This document shows, piece after piece, positions 30,864-33,141 of a DNA stretch of 33,141 nt (position 1 is its first letter; each line of letters starts with the position of its first letter). The translations under genes and the position numbers were made by a program. This DNA is from Desulfuromonas sp. (GTDB lineage Bacteria; Desulfobacterota; Desulfuromonadia; Desulfuromonadales; Geopsychrobacteraceae): contig PKUG01000006.1 of NCBI GenBank assembly GCA_002869665.1, forward strand, positions 1-33,141, written 5' to 3'. The notes below the pieces were generated by a model that did no database searches, had not been told where the DNA came from, and worked only from the letters and a program-made list of their open reading frames with translations.

Positions 30864-33141
30864 TCAATCTGTGATCAGCTTGCCACTGTCAACAAGATGA
30901 TTGATGATGTCCTGATCCGTCGCACCTCCCAGATCCGTCAGGTCGACGTCGTTCAGCACGATGGTCTGGTCGACTTTAGAGGCAATTGCAGCGGCATCGT
31001 CCGTATCGGTAAATGCCCCGCTGCTGCTGATCTGAATGACCGCATCCCCATCCACGTTGGTGTCGAAGCGCAGATAGTTGATCAGGTCACTACTTTCTTC
31101 GCCAATCAGCAGATCCGCCAGGTTCAAGATATCACCACCATTAGCAACCGTAGCAGTATCGAAATCGGTGATTGTATCAACGGCCGAATCACCTGCGGTG
31201 CCCTGATCGTTCAGTTCCCATTGGAAGACATCGACACCTAAGCCACCGGTCATGGTATCGTCACCCTCGCCACCGATCAGGAGATCGTCCCCGTCGCCAC
31301 CGATCAGGATATCATTCCCACTGTCCCCTATCAGCTCATCATCGCCATCGTAGCCGATAATTGTCGCGGCCTGATCAGTGCTGGTTTCAAGGGCATCGAC
31401 ACCACTGTCATCACCGTCGGTACCGTGGATGATGATATGATCATCTGGACTGAGAAGAATCTGGATACCATCTTCAACATATGCAGTGTCACCATCGCCA
31501 TCAAACACTTCCAGATCAAAATTCATGGTGAGCGCATCGCCAGGGATAAAGGCGGAAGCACCGAACCCCTGCAATGAGAACGACTGGTCGGCACCATCAA
31601 CAAGACCGGTCAATTCGAGAGTTTCATTGACATAGGCATCACCATCAACATAGGCATACTCGATTGTGGTGAAGCCGTCGACCGTGTAGACCACGACAGA
31701 ATCATTGTTTTTCAGTCCGGAGATCGTCACTGTTCCATCGGCTTCGAAGATGACCATGTACCCATCTAACGGATCAACATCATTGACAGTATATTCGACA
31801 CCATTGATTTCGACCTTGGTGATCGTGTCAACCGTATCATTGTAGATATCGCCTACATTGTCAGGATCTTCATTCTCGGTATCAAGGACAAAATCAGCGT
31901 CATCATAGGCTCGTATATTTACACTTGAGATCTTACCCGGGCTTACATAGAAGCTGGTTTCAGCACCATTAACCAGGACATGATTATCGAAGTGCAAATC
32001 AACAGTCGCCTCAGTGTAGCCGGTGGAAGCAGGAGTGCCAGTAAAATCTTCTACAAAATCAACCCTGATAGTTTCATCAAGACCAACATCCTGACCGCCA
32101 CCACCGCTACTACCGCCGGTAACACCAACACGGTTCGCCGTTCCGTTAATCCGTCCAGACTCACCGGTTTCGGTGTTACTTAACAACGGAGTCACCACAA
32201 CATCCGGCAGGTTGTAACCGGACAGGTCTTCATAGTAGGCGAAATCCGTGTTACCACCAACAAAGTTCCAGGTTCCGGTCGTGGTACTGAAGTCACCGAT
32301 ACCACCATCAATCTGGCTGAACAGCTCGAACGAATAGGTATCAGCCAGCGTACCCAGATCGGCGTCAAGGCTAAGCGTTGCGACAAAAGCTGTCGTTTCT
32401 GGCACGGTATTCGGGTTACCATCATCATTAAGCAGATAATCCGCATAGGCATCAAAGAAATCATAACCGTCATTGGGGTCGAGTATCGAGCCTATAAGAA
32501 TCAGTCCATTCGTATACAGATAGATATCCTGACTGCTCGTCGTATATTCCGACGGACTGATTATGCCGGTGACAGGATCGGGCTCAGGTACGACGAAGCG
32601 AACCGTACCCGTCTGATCGGCGCCGTAGTTGTCATCGACATTTATATCGATATCCAATGGCAATCCGGTAATCGATTCTCCTATGTTGTTTACGATGTAG
32701 CCTGGATCGGGATCAATGACTGATGGCTCATCGTCAAGGATAGCGAGCGAGCCATCAACAATGGTCAGTTGTTCGAAATTCCCACCACCATTCGTAAAGT
32801 CTACGGTTATCGACTCAACTATGACACTATCTGTCGGGCTACCGGGCGTGCCATGGTTTGTAACCGGAACATCAAACGTTGTCGATGCCACCGGCGTGCC
32901 TGGCACGTAGCTTGTGTCAAATGTTATCGTCTCGCCATTGGAAAGCGTCACCACGAGTTCCGTTTGAGGAGTATTGCTGAGTGTAGCCGTAATGAACGCA
33001 TCTGTTGTCCCATCCAGATATTCCACATTACCTAAGGTCAAGATTGTAACGTCAGCGTCATCAACGACGTCCGTCAGCGCAGGCGTCGTATCGTAGGTCA
33101 GATCCTCGAAGCTCTCCCCTGGACCCGCGGCTTCCGTCGCA
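30864..33141 (-). CDS. giant RTX adhesin, C-terminal 758 residues (LapA-like; continues past the right edge)
   Basis: The frame is open to the edge; the first in-window residues (ATEAAGPGESFEDLTYD) are internal, so this is not a complete gene. From the edge inward it has an Ig-like adhesin domain (PALTDVVDDADVTILTLGNV onward), further acidic beta-sandwich modules rich in Asp, Gly and Thr with almost no cysteine, glycine-rich linkers, and calcium-binding RTX nonapeptides (GGDGDDLLI, GGEGDDTMT) encoded at 31242-31360. It ends with a type I secretion C-terminal target domain (DVFQWELNDQGTAGDSAVDTITDF). Such proteins leave the cell through an ABC-MFP-TolC channel and mediate attachment. lapG, lapD and a TolC homologue next door make this the likely LapG-controlled substrate. 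The N-terminal retention module lies outside. Confidence 0.92.
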   Translation of the reverse strand, partial: ATEAAGPGESFEDLTYDTTPALTDVVDDADVTILTLGNVEYLDGTTDAFITATLSNTPQTELVVTLSNGETITFDTSYVPGTPVASTTFDVPVTNHGTPGSPTDSVIVESITVDFTNGGGNFEQLTIVDGSLAILDDEPSVIDPDPGYIVNNIGESITGLPLDIDINVDDNYGADQTGTVRFVVPEPDPVTGIISPSEYTTSSQDIYLYTNGLILIGSILDPNDGYDFFDAYADYLLNDDGNPNTVPETTAFVATLSLDADLGTLADTYSFELFSQIDGGIGDFSTTTGTWNFVGGNTDFAYYEDLSGYNLPDVVVTPLLSNTETGESGRINGTANRVGVTGGSSGGGGQDVGLDETIRVDFVEDFTGTPASTGYTEATVDLHFDNHVLVNGAETSFYVSPGKISSVNIRAYDDADFVLDTENEDPDNVGDIYNDTVDTITKVEINGVEYTVNDVDPLDGYMVIFEADGTVTISGLKNNDSVVVYTVDGFTTIEYAYVDGDAYVNETLELTGLVDGADQSFSLQGFGASAFIPGDALTMNFDLEVFDGDGDTAYVEDGIQILLSPDDHIIIHGTDGDDSGVDALETSTDQAATIIGYDGDDELIGDSGNDILIGGDGDDLLIGGEGDDTMTGGLGVDVFQWELNDQGTAGDSAVDTITDFDTATVANGGDILNLADLLIGEESSDLINYLRFDTNVDGDAVIQISSSGAFTDTDDAAAIASKVDQTIVLNDVDLTDLGGATDQDIINHLVDSGKLITD
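31242..31360 (-). repeat. 27-base repeats coding for RTX nonapeptides
   Basis: The DNA repeats in 27-base units (for example CGCCACCGATCAGGA at 31268 and again 27 bases on), matching nine-residue RTX units GGxGxDxLx. About four to five units are visible. These bind calcium and drive folding after type I secretion. Confidence 0.85.

Noticed and set aside
31242-31360. CRISPR-like array from the 27-base periodicity
   Set aside because: The repeats are in frame within the adhesin and encode RTX nonapeptides, with no unique spacers.

Overview
The window reads as chromosomal DNA of a Gram-negative bacterium, most likely from the Desulfuromonadales/Geobacter side of the former Deltaproteobacteria. 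The basis is gene order: tRNA-Val, thrS, infC, rpmI, rplT, pheS, pheT, ihfA, a small merR, surE and pcm, all on the minus strand. I recall this run from Geobacter relatives but have not checked it against a database. Signal peptides, a TolC-type outer-membrane protein and an RTX adhesin fit a diderm envelope. I see no insertion sequence, prophage, integrase or CRISPR array.

Region 1 (1-8766, minus strand) is a housekeeping translation block. A promoter at 8761-8789 serves tRNA-Val(GAC). An intrinsic terminator lies between the tRNA and thrS and runs into the thrS ribosome binding site. infC appears to start at an AUC codon, the near-cognate start class through which IF3 controls itself. Two hairpins lie between rplT and pheS, and ihfA has its own candidate promoter. 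The block ends in merR, surE and a pcm gene cut by the left edge.

Region 2 (8820-15548) holds metabolic and accessory genes: a FadD-like acyl-CoA ligase with an unusually long charged insertion, a bidirectional terminator, a nucleotide-sugar dehydrogenase, a uridine phosphorylase-like protein, a LysR regulator with a clean dyad operator next to its start, a divergent YitT-family membrane protein and a small secreted protein resembling the 17-kDa surface antigen family.

Region 3 (15549-25943, minus strand) is the least ordinary part. Its genes, in order of transcription, encode a CHASE2 membrane protein with no output domain, a FecR-like exported protein (stop and start codons abut), a 1538-residue beta-propeller protein ending in a caspase-like domain, a small exported protein with a PPC-like domain, and a second exported caspase-like protein with a DUF4384-like domain. 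Both caspase-like proteins keep a His/Cys pair and carry signal peptides, so they should act outside the cytoplasm.

Region 4 (26051-33141) is a Lap-type adhesion system: a TolC/LapE-like outer-membrane factor (minus), LapG periplasmic protease and LapD degenerate GGDEF/EAL c-di-GMP receptor (plus), a small conserved protein (minus), and the C-terminal 758 residues of a giant RTX adhesin that continues past the right edge. In the known Pseudomonas system, c-di-GMP-bound LapD sequesters LapG so that the adhesin stays on the cell surface. The type I ABC transporter and membrane-fusion genes are not in the window. Region 3 abutting region 4 suggests, without proving, that the CHASE2/FecR/caspase-like proteins form an envelope sensing or proteolytic module linked to adhesion.
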